From the NCBI GenBank assembly GCA_013298325.1, contig JAAFHJ010000149.1:1-9380 (forward strand): DNA of 9,380 nucleotides. Reading direction: 5' to 3'. The notes under the pieces were generated by a model. It had not been told where the DNA came from, did no database searches, and worked only from the letters and a program-made list of their open reading frames with translations. This DNA comes from Myxococcales bacterium (GTDB taxonomy: Bacteria > Myxococcota_A > Polyangia > Polyangiales > Polyangiaceae). How positions within the stretch are numbered: the first letter of the stretch is position 1; every line of letters starts with the position of its first letter. The position numbers and the translations under genes are program-made. Below are positions 1 through 8,000 of this stretch, piece after piece.

Positions 1-659
1 GCGCTCGGCGGGGCTCCTTGATCGGCGCGCGCGCGTTGGACCTCGTCCGAGTCGTTCAGTGAAAGTGGTGCCGCTGCGGGGGCCGCTGGCGCAGGAGGGG
101 CGACGCCGCCCGCGCCGCGCGTCGGCCCGTGGACCGACTCACCGATTGCACCGCCGAAAACCTTCTCGGAGGCCCCCTCTCGTGCGGGCGCCATCGCGAC
201 AGGTGCCGCCGCCGCCCCCGGCGCCCCTTCTTCGCTTACAGAAATCGACCGCGCAGCGTCGCGATTCCCGTAGCCGCGGCGCAAGAGGAGCGCGCTCGAC
301 CCAAACATGAGCAGGAAAACCGCCGCCATCCGCGCTTGCGGACGCATCGCCCAGCGTCCCGCCAACGAAATGACGTTCCCGACCGCCGACGGCTTCGCCA
401 CCGGCGCGCTTGCCGGCACCGGCTCCACGGCATGGGCGTCGAATTCGGCAAGTGCTGCAGCGAGAATGCGATCTTCCAGTCCGGGCGGAGCGGTCGGCTC
501 GGACAATGCCGCGAATTTCTTACCGGCCGCGAGGACCTGCCACTCCTCCTCGCACGCCGCGCAGGTGCGCCGATGCTCCGCGAGCGCTTCCTGCGCCGCG
601 CCACCGAGCTCTCCGTAGAGCTCGTCCAGCATCTGGTCTTTCACCTGTTCGCAGTCCAT
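1..659 (-). CDS. zf-HC2 membrane-bound anti-sigma factor, partial (C-terminus off left edge)
   Basis: Reading leftward from the ATG at 659-657, the frame stays open to the window edge (about 219 codons, no stop), so the gene is partial. The N-terminus carries the zinc-binding anti-sigma pattern: Cys3, His29, Cys33 and Cys36, the last three as H-x3-C-x2-C (EHRRTCAACEEEW). One hydrophobic segment at about residues 111-126 (MAAVFLLMFGSSALLL) should span the inner membrane, followed by Arg-Arg and an Ala/Pro/Gly-rich region from about 145 onward. In this family the cytoplasmic zinc domain holds an ECF sigma factor inactive until an envelope signal releases it. The start lies 31 bases after the stop of the ECF sigma gene, which is the usual order for a cognate pair, so co-transcription is likely. 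The Shine-Dalgarno is weak (AGG about 9 bases upstream). The signal sensed, and whether proteolysis is involved, cannot be seen. Confidence 0.88.
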   Translation of the reverse strand, partial: MDCEQVKDQMLDELYGELGGAAQEALAEHRRTCAACEEEWQVLAAGKKFAALSEPTAPPGLEDRILAAALAEFDAHAVEPVPASAPVAKPSAVGNVISLAGRWAMRPQARMAAVFLLMFGSSALLLRRGYGNRDAARSISVSEEGAPGAAAAPVAMAPAREGASEKVFGGAIGESVHGPTRGAGGVAPPAPAAPAAAPLSLNDSDEVQRARADQGAPPS

Positions 660-690
660 GGTCGTTGGCCTAGTGTTCGTTCGGTGTCTG

Positions 691-1290
691 TTATTTCAAG
701 GTCTTTGCGTACTCTTCGTACTCACGCAGCGCCGCCTGTAGGCGCTCGAGCGCATAGCGCATGCGACTCTTGACGGTATTTTCGGACACCCCCGTCAACT
801 CGGCGATGTCTTTGAAAGGGACGTTGCCGACCTCGCGGAGCAAAAAAACCTCGCGTTGTTCGTCGGGCAATAGTTCGACCGCTGCCGAAATTCGGACGGA
901 AAGCTCGGAAGATACTGCGCCGCGCTCGACGTCGGCCCGCCGGTCTGCGGTGCGCTCGAGGAGACTCGGACCGTCGCCGTCGTCGCCGGGGCGCGGTTGG
1001 TCGAGGGAGGGGTGGCGCCGATGGGCCGCCTTGCGAAGGTGATCGATGCAAAGGTTGCGAACGATCGTAAAAAGCCACGTCAAGAAGCGCGCTTCCGGTT
1101 TGAAATCGTGTCCGCTCTGGACGAGACGAACAAACGCGTCTTGCGCAACGTCCTCGGCAACTTGAGGCGACCGGACGTGCCGCATCGCGAAGTGGAATAC
1201 CGCTCGAGAGTGACGCTTGACGAGTTCCCCAAGCGCCCCGCGCTCTCCCGCCTGGAAACGGGTCATCAACTGTTCGTCGCTCAGCATCAT
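691..1290 (-). CDS. ECF-type RNA polymerase sigma factor (RpoE-like, sigma-70 family)
   Basis: This is a 199-aa protein, a normal ECF length, with only the two core sigma regions. Region 2 covers about residues 7-90. It includes the AEDVAQDAFVRLVQ helix (45-58), which binds core polymerase, and FLTWLFTIVRNLCIDHLRK (69-87), which contacts the -10 element. A charged, disordered-looking linker (about 95-125, rich in Asp, Arg and Pro) follows. Region 4 (about 136-187) starts with LPDEQREVFLLREV and ends in a helix-turn-helix (PFKDIAELTGVSENTVKSRM) that reads the -35 element. Regions 1 and 3 are absent, as expected for ECF factors. The start is one of two tandem ATG codons at 1290; no other good start lies in frame just upstream. 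The anti-sigma gene follows 31 bases downstream. Its regulon is unknown, but autoregulation and control of the divergent envelope operon are reasonable guesses. The family call is firm; the subgroup is not determined. Confidence 0.95.
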   Translation of the reverse strand: MMLSDEQLMTRFQAGERGALGELVKRHSRAVFHFAMRHVRSPQVAEDVAQDAFVRLVQSGHDFKPEARFLTWLFTIVRNLCIDHLRKAAHRRHPSLDQPRPGDDGDGPSLLERTADRRADVERGAVSSELSVRISAAVELLPDEQREVFLLREVGNVPFKDIAELTGVSENTVKSRMRYALERLQAALREYEEYAKTLK

Positions 1291-1488
1291 CGTCGCGCCC
1301 CACGGCGGCGCGCAGAGGCGCGTTCAGGGCGGGGCGGAACACTGGAGCGAAGTACATCCTTGGGCGTCAAACGGCCCCGCGGCGAAAAAGATCTCGCGCT
1401 CGCCGACAAAAGTCGCGAACCGCTTCCGACGCGCCCCACGCCACGCGCGATCGACCTGCGGAGAGCCGGGCGAATCGAGCGGTGGGGG

Positions 1489-1501
1489 ACTTCCGGGAAG
1501 T
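1489..1501. promoter_or_regulatory. 13-bp palindrome, possible operator
   Basis: ACTTCCGGGAAGT is a perfect inverted repeat, with 6-base arms (ACTTCC/GGAAGT) around one central G. It lies 199 bases before the sigma factor start and 343 bases before the operon start, in non-coding sequence. Short perfect palindromes of this size can be sites for dimeric regulators, but one copy in GC-rich DNA may be chance. No regulator is identified. Confidence 0.25.
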
Positions 1502-1676
1502 GCATAGGCAAGACGGCAGACCGAGGACCCCGGCGCGGAGCGGAAACTCGGCGCGACCGACGACGCGTCTGCGGTCATATTCGGCCCGTTCGGGAACCTC
1601 AACCCCAAACCGGCCCTCCAAGTGGACTTGGACGCCCAGTTTTTGGGATGGCTCGACCAAATCGTGAAGGGCATGG

Positions 1677-1710
1677 TTGCATGGAGGGGCGCTTCCCTCC
1701 TACATTGCAT
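1677..1710. repeat. TTGCAT direct repeats flanking a small perfect hairpin
   Basis: Two TTGCAT copies (1677-1682 and 1705-1710) lie on either side of GGAGGG-GCGCTT-CCCTCC (1683-1700), a 6-bp perfect stem with a 6-base loop. The second copy is 28 bases after the first. The element is upstream of the envelope operon and has no T-tract, so it is not a standard terminator. It could be a protein-binding site or chance. Confidence 0.3.
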
Positions 1711-1778
1711 CCGTCATAGCCGGGGATTGTGCGACCGCAACCAAACGCGGGGCACCCGAACCGGCCTCTTCGACACGG

Positions 1779-1806
1779 GTTACAGGCTTGACGTCGCTGC
1801 GATTAT
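1779..1806 (+). promoter_or_regulatory. Candidate extended -10 promoter for the envelope operon
   Basis: GTTACA (1779-1784, 4 of 6 matches to the sigma-70 -35 consensus) is followed after 16 bases by GATTAT (1801-1806, 4 of 6 to the -10). The -10 is preceded by TGC, giving the TGn of an extended -10. It would start transcription about 30 bases before the ATG at 1844, leaving a short leader with a good ribosome site. Overall matches are weak. A TTGACG at 1788-1793 lies in the spacer but has no -10 at a proper distance. Confidence 0.3.
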
Positions 1807-1828
1807 CGGGCGACACGACGGACGCTTC

Positions 1829-1835
1829 AAAGGGG
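1829..1835 (+). promoter_or_regulatory. Ribosome binding site deciding the start at 1844
   Basis: AAAGGGG lies 8 bases before the ATG at 1844. The open frame extends upstream to a GTG at 1622, but only the ATG at 1844 combines a purine-rich ribosome site with a clean signal peptide directly after it. This supports the shorter gene. Confidence 0.6.
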
Positions 1836-1843
1836 TATTCGGT

Positions 1844-2644
1844 ATGCGAGCAAGTGGGAAATGGGCACTGCCCTTGGTGGCTTCGGCAGCAGCATTCGCG
1901 TTCGCGTCTCAAAGCGCATTCGCGCAGACGAAGACCGCCGCCCCCTCAGCAGCGCCATCGGTTTCCGCGGCTCCTGCCGCTGCACCTGCCGCGTCGGCTG
2001 CCCCGGCTTCGTCGGCGGCGCCTGCAACCGCCGCATCGACGTCGACGAGTTCAGCGCCATCTAACGGCATTGATGGGGCGACCTACGCGGTACGACTTCG
2101 GGACCTCGAAGTCCGGGTAGACGATTTGAAGGATCAGATCCGGCGTAGCCATACCCGCCTCTCGTTGCTCTCGGACACCATTCTTTCGGGCGGTGCATCG
2201 GGGTCGCGCCTTGAGGTTCAGTTCCGCAACGAAATGTCGAGCGCTTTCAAGCTTGTACGCGCGCTTGTCGTGATCGATGGCGCCGTCCAGTACAACAAGA
2301 CCGATGAGACCGGCACGCTCGACGAACAGAAAGAGATCCCGATCTTCAATGGATCGGTGCCGCCGGGCGACCACACGGTGCAGGTTGCGCTCACGTTCAA
2401 GGGCAATGGCTACGGAGTCTTTAGCTATTTGAACGGCTACAAGTTCGACGTGAAGGGGGCACACTCGCTCACCTCGGTCGAGGGGAAGCAGCTCGTCCTC
2501 GTCGCGACAGCGCTGGAGCGTGGTGGGGTGACCACACCGCTTGAGCAGCGTCCCAACGTCGATTGGAGCGAAAAAATTCAGCCGATTGCGGGCACCATCA
2601 AGGCACCCCCGGCGGCGGCGGCGCCTGCGGGAGGCGCGAAGTGA
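1844..2644 (+). CDS. Exported protein with Ala/Pro linker, coiled coil and beta-rich domain; function unknown
   Basis: 266 aa. A Sec signal peptide (residues 1-27, basic start, Ala/Phe core, AFA before the likely cut at Q28) is followed by an Ala/Pro/Ser linker (about 29-73). Next come a charged helix likely to form a coiled coil (80-112, LEVRVDDLKDQIRRSHTRL) and a beta-rich domain (about 121-228) with PPGDHTVQVALTF and NGYGVFSYLNGYKF. A second Ala/Pro tail ends the protein. There is no cysteine, lipobox or membrane helix after the signal, so it is probably a soluble periplasmic or envelope-associated protein. The architecture resembles a family I associate with myxobacterial genomes, where the linkers can attract the label dihydrolipoamide acetyltransferase; no lipoyl domain or HxxxD motif is present, so that enzyme call would be wrong. 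Its stop overlaps the next gene's GTG by 4 bases, so the two are made together. It may be a GltF-like envelope part, but this is a guess from context. Confidence 0.85.
   Translation: MRASGKWALPLVASAAAFAFASQSAFAQTKTAAPSAAPSVSAAPAAAPAASAAPASSAAPATAASTSTSSAPSNGIDGATYAVRLRDLEVRVDDLKDQIRRSHTRLSLLSDTILSGGASGSRLEVQFRNEMSSAFKLVRALVVIDGAVQYNKTDETGTLDEQKEIPIFNGSVPPGDHTVQVALTFKGNGYGVFSYLNGYKFDVKGAHSLTSVEGKQLVLVATALERGGVTTPLEQRPNVDWSEKIQPIAGTIKAPPAAAAPAGGAK
2629..2634 (+). promoter_or_regulatory. Ribosome binding site deciding the GTG start at 2641
   Basis: GGGAGG lies 6 bases before the GTG at 2641, inside the end of the upstream gene. Together with the 4-base stop/start overlap (GTGA, 2641-2644) and the signal peptide that follows, it fixes this start over an in-frame upstream codon at 2563, which would bury the signal peptide and overlap the previous gene by 82 bases. 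Confidence 0.7.
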
Positions 2645-4986
2645 AACGGCCGCTCGGCATTCTGCCGGCGGTCTTCGCGCTTGCGCTCCCCGGCTTCGTG
2701 TACGCAGATAGTGCTGCAAAAGCGGAAACCGCCCGGTCCACCGTGGCGGAAGTCGCGAAAGAGTCGCCGTCGGTTCAGACGGCCGTCGAAGGCGCAAAAG
2801 GGGCCCGCGCGACCGCTGAGCAGCGACTTGCGAACGGCGAACTCCTCTACCGCTCGAAGGACTACATGCGCGCGCAGGTAGTCTTTTCGGAAATTCTGGA
2901 AGAGTTTCCGGGGACTCGCTCGGAGCCGGATGCTCTTTGGCTTCGCGGTGAAACCTACTACGAATCCCGCGAGTTCCTGTCAGCACGGCGCGATTACAAG
3001 CGCCTCGTCGACAACGCGTCCGACCCTCGCTTCAATCCCTACCTGGGGCGCGCGCTTGGCCGTTTGGTCGACGTAAGCCTCCGGACGAACGACCTGACCG
3101 GTCTCGACGACCTCTTCGCCAAGCTGAACCAGGTTCCGTCTAGCCAGGTGGACGCCGGTCTCAACTACGCGAAGGGAAAAGCCTATTACGCACGGAAAGA
3201 CTTCGTCTCTTCTGCCCAGGCTTTCCAGGCGGTCGGCCCCGGAACTGCCTACACGCACCAGGCGCGCTACTTCGAAGCGCTTATTGTGATGCGTCAGGCG
3301 CAGCTCTCCTCGCGGAAGGTCACCAACGGAGCGGTCGCCGCCGTCGACTACAAACCGGCGATCGAAGCCTTTCGGCGGGTGACCGTTCTGGAAGGCGATT
3401 CCGACGACCACAAGGACGTGATCGACCTTTCGCACTTGGCCATTGCGCGGCTTTTTTATGAAGCGGAGCAGTATGCGCAAGCGGCGGAGGCCTACGGCAA
3501 GGTTGGGCGCGACTCGAAGCAGTTCGACACGATGCTGTACGAGCTTGCCTGGGTCTACGTTCGCCAAGGGGACGTCCAGCGCGCCGAGCGTGCTCTTGAG
3601 GTGCTTTCGATCGCCGATCCGTCGTCTCCGGTCCTTGGGGAGGGGACGCTTCTGCGCGCCGACCTCCTCCTGCGTTCGGGCTCCTTCCGGAAGGCGCTTG
3701 AGCTCTACGAAACCGTCAAAGGTCAGTACGATCCGGCCCGCGTGAAGGTCGACACGTTCCTCACGTCGACGACAGATCTTCGCGTTTTCTATGAAAAATT
3801 GAGCCAGCAGCAGCTCGAAAGCCTCGACCAAGGCGAGCTTCCGCCCATGGCGGTTCAGTGGGCGCGCGAAGCAGAAGATGGTCCGATGGCATTCGCCGTC
3901 ATCGACGACATCAACCAGTGCAAGACGCTCCTCAAGCAGTCGTATCAGCTCGTTGACAAGCTCAACGCCCTCGTCGGCGCTTCGAATCGCGTTCGAGCCT
4001 TCCCCGAGCTCCTCGCCGGTGAGCAAAAGGCGCTTGGCCTTCTCAACCGCTTGACCGTCGCTCGGGTCGCTCTCGCCGATGGCCTCGATGAGGAAGAAGG
4101 GGACGTCCAGGGCGAGCTTCGCCAAGTTCGTGACCGCCGCCGCGAGCTCCAGAAGGCCCTCGCGGGGATTCCGACGAACGCAGTCGAGTTCGATGCTCGG
4201 GACTACGATGGCACGCGCCAATGGAACAAGGTTTCCCAGGAACTGTCGCGGCAACTTCTTGAAATCGACCAACTTCAAGCGGTTGTCAACGGATTGCGTC
4301 GCGTCCTTCGTGACGATGTGGCGCGCGGGAAGGCACGCAACCCGACGGACGCGGCACGCTTTCAAGCGGAGCTCGACACCAACGAACGCGAGCTGAAGCA
4401 GAAGCAGAAAGAGATCACTGAGCTCCGCCGTCAGGTCGAGTTCGGCCGCGCACAAGTCGGGCTGGGCGATGCGCGCTACCAGGCCGATGTCAAGAACCGG
4501 AAAGAATTCCGGGAGGTTCTTGCGCGCGAAGTATCGCTCGCCGCCGCCGGGCAGGGGGGCACCGGTGCCCGCAACTACGCACAGCGCGTCTCATCGACGC
4601 TGACGCAAGCCGACCAGGAAGAGACCCGCCTCGTCGCCGCCTTCGATGCCCTCGAAACCCAGGTCGCCGCCAAGGTTGGCGAACTGAAAGAGAAAATCGA
4701 GCGCGAGCGGACCCTGCTCACCGGCTACGAGCAACGGCTCGCTACGCTCGACGGCGAAGCTCAAACCCTCGTTGCGAACGTCGCACGGAGAAACTTCGGC
4801 TTCGTTCGCGACAAGCTGAACAACATGGTTCTCCGCGCCGACGTCGGGATTACCGAGCAAGCGTGGGAAGTGCGTGAAGAGGAAATTTTCCGCGTGAGCG
4901 AGCTCCAAACGGAACGCGCCCGCCAGGAATCGGCCCTCGACGACGAGTTGAAAGAAGTGCTCGACGATTCGGGCCCCACGAAGTGA
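2641..4986 (+). CDS. Exported TPR and coiled-coil scaffold protein, 781 aa
   Basis: The signal peptide is residues 1-22 (KR start, hydrophobic core, VYA before the likely cut). The N-terminal half is made of paired amphipathic helices of TPR type: about 56-125 (LANGELLYRSKDYMRAQVVF, then ALWLRGETYYESREFLSARR), 175-195, 265-320 (AIARLFYEAEQYAQAAEAY, then AWVYVRQGDVQRAERAL) and 335-360. The C-terminal half turns to long charged helices likely to form coiled coils (about 485-515, 530-560, 570-605 and 655-715), then a conserved-looking end with LRADVGITEQAWEVREEE (731-748). There is a single cysteine (427), no lipobox and no catalytic motif. TPR domains bind partner proteins, so a periplasmic scaffold or adaptor role is likely. 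The GTG start is coupled to the gene before. The domain style recalls GltE/AglT of the myxobacterial gliding machinery, but the length is greater and this is not shown by alignment. Confidence 0.9.
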   Translation: MKRPLGILPAVFALALPGFVYADSAAKAETARSTVAEVAKESPSVQTAVEGAKGARATAEQRLANGELLYRSKDYMRAQVVFSEILEEFPGTRSEPDALWLRGETYYESREFLSARRDYKRLVDNASDPRFNPYLGRALGRLVDVSLRTNDLTGLDDLFAKLNQVPSSQVDAGLNYAKGKAYYARKDFVSSAQAFQAVGPGTAYTHQARYFEALIVMRQAQLSSRKVTNGAVAAVDYKPAIEAFRRVTVLEGDSDDHKDVIDLSHLAIARLFYEAEQYAQAAEAYGKVGRDSKQFDTMLYELAWVYVRQGDVQRAERALEVLSIADPSSPVLGEGTLLRADLLLRSGSFRKALELYETVKGQYDPARVKVDTFLTSTTDLRVFYEKLSQQQLESLDQGELPPMAVQWAREAEDGPMAFAVIDDINQCKTLLKQSYQLVDKLNALVGASNRVRAFPELLAGEQKALGLLNRLTVARVALADGLDEEEGDVQGELRQVRDRRRELQKALAGIPTNAVEFDARDYDGTRQWNKVSQELSRQLLEIDQLQAVVNGLRRVLRDDVARGKARNPTDAARFQAELDTNERELKQKQKEITELRRQVEFGRAQVGLGDARYQADVKNRKEFREVLAREVSLAAAGQGGTGARNYAQRVSSTLTQADQEETRLVAAFDALETQVAAKVGELKEKIERERTLLTGYEQRLATLDGEAQTLVANVARRNFGFVRDKLNNMVLRADVGITEQAWEVREEEIFRVSELQTERARQESALDDELKEVLDDSGPTK

Positions 4987-4992
4987 TTGGCC

Positions 4993-5021
4993 CCGGCGGG
5001 GGGCGCCTTGTCCCCCGCTGG
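4993..5021 (+). terminator. Strong GC hairpin between operon genes (terminator, attenuator or mRNA stabiliser)
   Basis: CCGGCGGGGGG (4993-5003) pairs with TCCCCCGCTGG (5011-5021), giving about 11 pairs including two G-T wobbles, around a 7-base loop. It starts 7 bases after the stop of the 781-aa gene and ends 36 bases before the next start. Only a short broken T run (AGTTTGT) follows, so it is a poor full terminator. Partial termination or protection of the upstream message from decay fits better. Confidence 0.5.
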
Positions 5022-5057
5022 AGTTTGTCCGCGCTTTAGAATTTCGGGAACTTACGA

Positions 5058-8000
5058 ATGAGAACGTTCAAGAGCAGGGGATTGGTCGCGCTCGGTGCGC
5101 TGCTTTCGCTTGGCACCGCGGTTGGTGTCTCCGCACAGCCGGCTGCTTCACCGGCGCAGCCAACGACGGCAGCCGGGTCGGCAGCGCCGAGCGTCGCCTC
5201 TGGGAAACCGACGACGCCGTCGAGCGCTTCGGCGGCCCCCGCGGCGTCGGCAGCCGCGCCGGTACCGGTCGCCCCGAAGGCAACCGAGCCTGCCGGCACC
5301 GATCCGCTGGCCGGTTCGACGGATCCCTACGTTCCGTTGGCGAGCGCACAGGTGCATCAGGCATCCGTTGCTCCTCCTGCGCCCGCGGGTGCCGCGCAGA
5401 GCCTCGATGCGCTACGTACTGAAGTGGAATCCTACGAGAAATCGGCAAAGGAATACCGCGACAGCATGACTTCCGTCATTCGTCTTCACTACGAGACGAA
5501 GAAGAAGGAGGTCCTCGCGGGCCTTGACGAGGACATCGCCATCGAGGTTGCCGAGCGCAACAAGGCCCGAAATACCGCGATTGAGCGCCTCGAAGCCTTT
5601 GTGGCTGCCTATTCAGGATCGCGCGCGCACCCGGAAGCGACGCCAGACGCCATGTTCCGCCTTGCAGCGCTTTACGAAGAGCGCGGTCGCGGCGAAGAGG
5701 GGGATTTGCCGGAAGCCCTCAAGCCGGCAATCAAGCTGTATAAGCGGATCGTTACCGAGTACCCGAAATACAAGGAACTCGCAGCGGTTTACTACTTTTT
5801 GGGCCACGCCTACAACGACGCTGGGCGTGTGGATGAATCCCAGAACGTTTGGCGTTCGCTTGTCTGCAACAACAAGTATCCCTACGATCCGGCCAAAGAA
5901 GACCCGAAGAAGCCGGGCCATGACGTTGTGTTGCCGATGCCGCAAGACAACGACGAGAACTACTGGACGAGCTGGCGCCAGCGCTACAGCGACGCGAAGT
6001 TCTTGAAGCCCGGCGGTCAGGACGTTACGTTTTCCGACCCATTCCCGAAGGAATGTACGCCGCTTGCACAGCCCTCTCTTTTGCCGGGGCAGGAGCCGAA
6101 GTACGTACCTGAAATTTGGTGGCAAATCGGCAACTGGGAGTTCGACCAGCTCGATTTTGCTTCCGGTTATGTCCGCGACGAAGCGGCGAGTGTCTACGGC
6201 TTCAATCGCGCGGCGAGTGCGTACCAGCACGCTATGCAGTTCAAGAAGCCGCCGATTTACGGCGTCGCGCTCTACAAGTACGCATGGACGCTCTTCAAGC
6301 AGCAGCGGTACGCGTCGGCGACGAAGGAGTTCGTAAAGCTCCTGAATTACACCGATCAGCAGCAGGCGCTCACTGGCGACCCCGGTGCCGACTTCCGAAC
6401 GGAAGCGTACACCTACATCGCAGGCTCCCTCGCAAACGTTGATTTCGAGGGGCCGGGCGCAGACGACCCGTATATTCAGCGCCCAGACATCATCGAAACC
6501 GAGCCTCGCGCGGAAGTCGCCGAGAAGAAGCTTCACGTCGGCGTCGACCGCGTGAAGGACCCTGCGATCATTCCGCAGGACAAGAGCTGGACGATCGATA
6601 TCTACAAGGCGCTCGCCAACGAATATCGGACGATCAATCAATTCAGCAATGCGATCGAGGTCTACGAGACCATTCTCGCGAAGTACCCGATGCATCCGTC
6701 GGCTCCCGAGGTCCAAGCGGCCATCAGTGAGACGTACGACCAGATGAATTTTACGCGGAAGCCCGGGACGCCCGAGTTCGAAGCAACAGCGGCGAAAGCC
6801 CTGGAAGCGCGGACCAAGCTCTCGAATTACATCGGAAATACTCCGTGGGTCGACGCGAACAAGGAGAACCCCGGCGCAATCCGAACCGCGGAACGTCTTG
6901 TAAAGGGCGGGCTCCGGCAGGCCGCGGCGACACACACGAATCAGGGGCGAAGCGCGTTTCAGACCGCCTCGGACACGGCCGATCCGGTTCGCCAGCTTGA
7001 GTTTCTCCAGCGTGCGTCTCAGGAATACAAGCTCGCAGCGGTTGGCTGGCGCGGCTACCTACTGCAGGACGAGAACGCTCCGGACGCCTACGAAAGCCGC
7101 TACTGGCTCGCCGATTCGCTTCGTTGGTACGCCCGTATTCAGGTCTTCCTCCACAAGGCGAAGCCTGCCCAGTTTGCAGAGCCGACAAAAGAGGACCTTG
7201 CCAACGCGCGGTCGGCTGCGGTTGTCGTCCGGGATTCGAACGAAGACGACAAGTACCTCGGCAACGGGGCCTTTTTCGTCGTTGACGTGAGCGACATCGA
7301 CCGCGATCTCGCCTACGCGCGCTTCGAGACGTCCGGCGGTTCCGAGGGGATCGAAGGCCGCAAAGAGGTGAAATTCACCAGTGAAGGGGACGATCGCAAG
7401 GTCGTTAAAGACCCGATCCCGCCGGTCGTCGTCCAGTCTATGCAGGCCCGCGATGAATACGTCGTTCGTGTTCCTGCCAAGCTCGACGACGAAAAACGCG
7501 CATTGAGCTACGTGTTCTATGCGGGGGAAACGAACTTCCTCTACGGTCAGTTTGAGGAAGCACGGAAGCGCTTCGAGCCGATGTATCGCGCCGAGTGCGG
7601 CAAGTCTGACTACGGCTACCGGGCCTGGGAAAAGCTCATTACGATGAGCAATCTTGAGCATGACGTCGAGCGGTCGCGGCAGCTCGCCGAGGCCGAAAAG
7701 AATCACCCGTGTGCCATCTCCGAAGCCGACAAGGCCAAGGAAGGGCTCATCGTCAATCCTACCCTTCAAGAAGCTTCCTACGTAAAAGCACGTGCGAAGT
7801 TCAAAGAGGCTCAGGACGCTCCGCCGGGCCCGAAGAAGAACCAGCTATGGCTCGAAGCGGCGGCCCTCTACGAAGCTGCCCTTTCGGCTGCCCCCGGCCG
7901 CGACGAAGCGCCCGAAGCTGCGATGAACGCCGCCTATGCCTACAAGCAGGTTGGCGATTTCGCGAAGGCGATCGAACTCTACAACAAGTTCATTAACGAG

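Larger units (their letters stand above)
1291..1843. other. Divergent intergenic region between sigma factor and envelope operon
   Basis: This 553-base gap separates two divergently read gene blocks and must hold the promoters of both. I see no gene in it that I can defend: the open frames on both strands begin without a ribosome site and have odd composition (Arg, Trp and Pro runs). It contains a 13-bp palindrome (1489-1501), a perfect 6-bp hairpin (1683-1700) flanked by TTGCAT repeats, and a weak promoter candidate near 1779-1806. On the plus strand the frame of the downstream gene is open from just after a TAG at 1505-1507 to the chosen start at 1844, and its first 60 or so codons have GC-rich third positions. 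A decayed gene or a small unrecognised one therefore cannot be ruled out. The gap is long for a plain divergent promoter. Confidence 0.6.

Noticed and set aside
1381..1440. ECF-like promoter (GGAAGC followed by GTCGG) on the minus strand before the sigma gene
   Set aside because: The spacing is about 14 bases rather than the usual 16-17, and the -35 match is imperfect.
1324..1710. 128-codon minus-strand frame with an ATG in the divergent gap
   Set aside because: No ribosome site before the ATG, a Trp/Pro/Arg-heavy sequence and no domain; kept only as an unlikely possibility within the gap.
1844..2644. Dihydrolipoamide acetyltransferase call
   Set aside because: Only the Ala/Pro linkers are similar; there is no lipoyl lysine motif, no HxxxD active site, and the protein is exported.
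2051..2986. Long minus-strand open frame (311 codons) opposite the 266-aa and 781-aa genes
   Set aside because: It lies antisense to two well-supported genes, spans their junction and is rich in Arg; long antisense frames are common in GC-rich DNA.
2980..4455. 491-codon minus-strand open frame
   Set aside because: Fully antisense to the 781-aa TPR gene, whose plus-strand frame has a signal peptide and helix repeats; no domain recognised in the antisense product.
5025..5042. Possible promoter with TAGAAT (5037-5042) before the 1436-aa gene
   Set aside because: The -10 match is fair, but the bases 16-18 upstream are part of the C-rich hairpin arm with no -35 likeness.
5613..6935. 440-codon minus-strand open frame
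   Set aside because: Antisense shadow of the 1436-aa gene, with Arg- and Val-rich composition and no recognisable domain.
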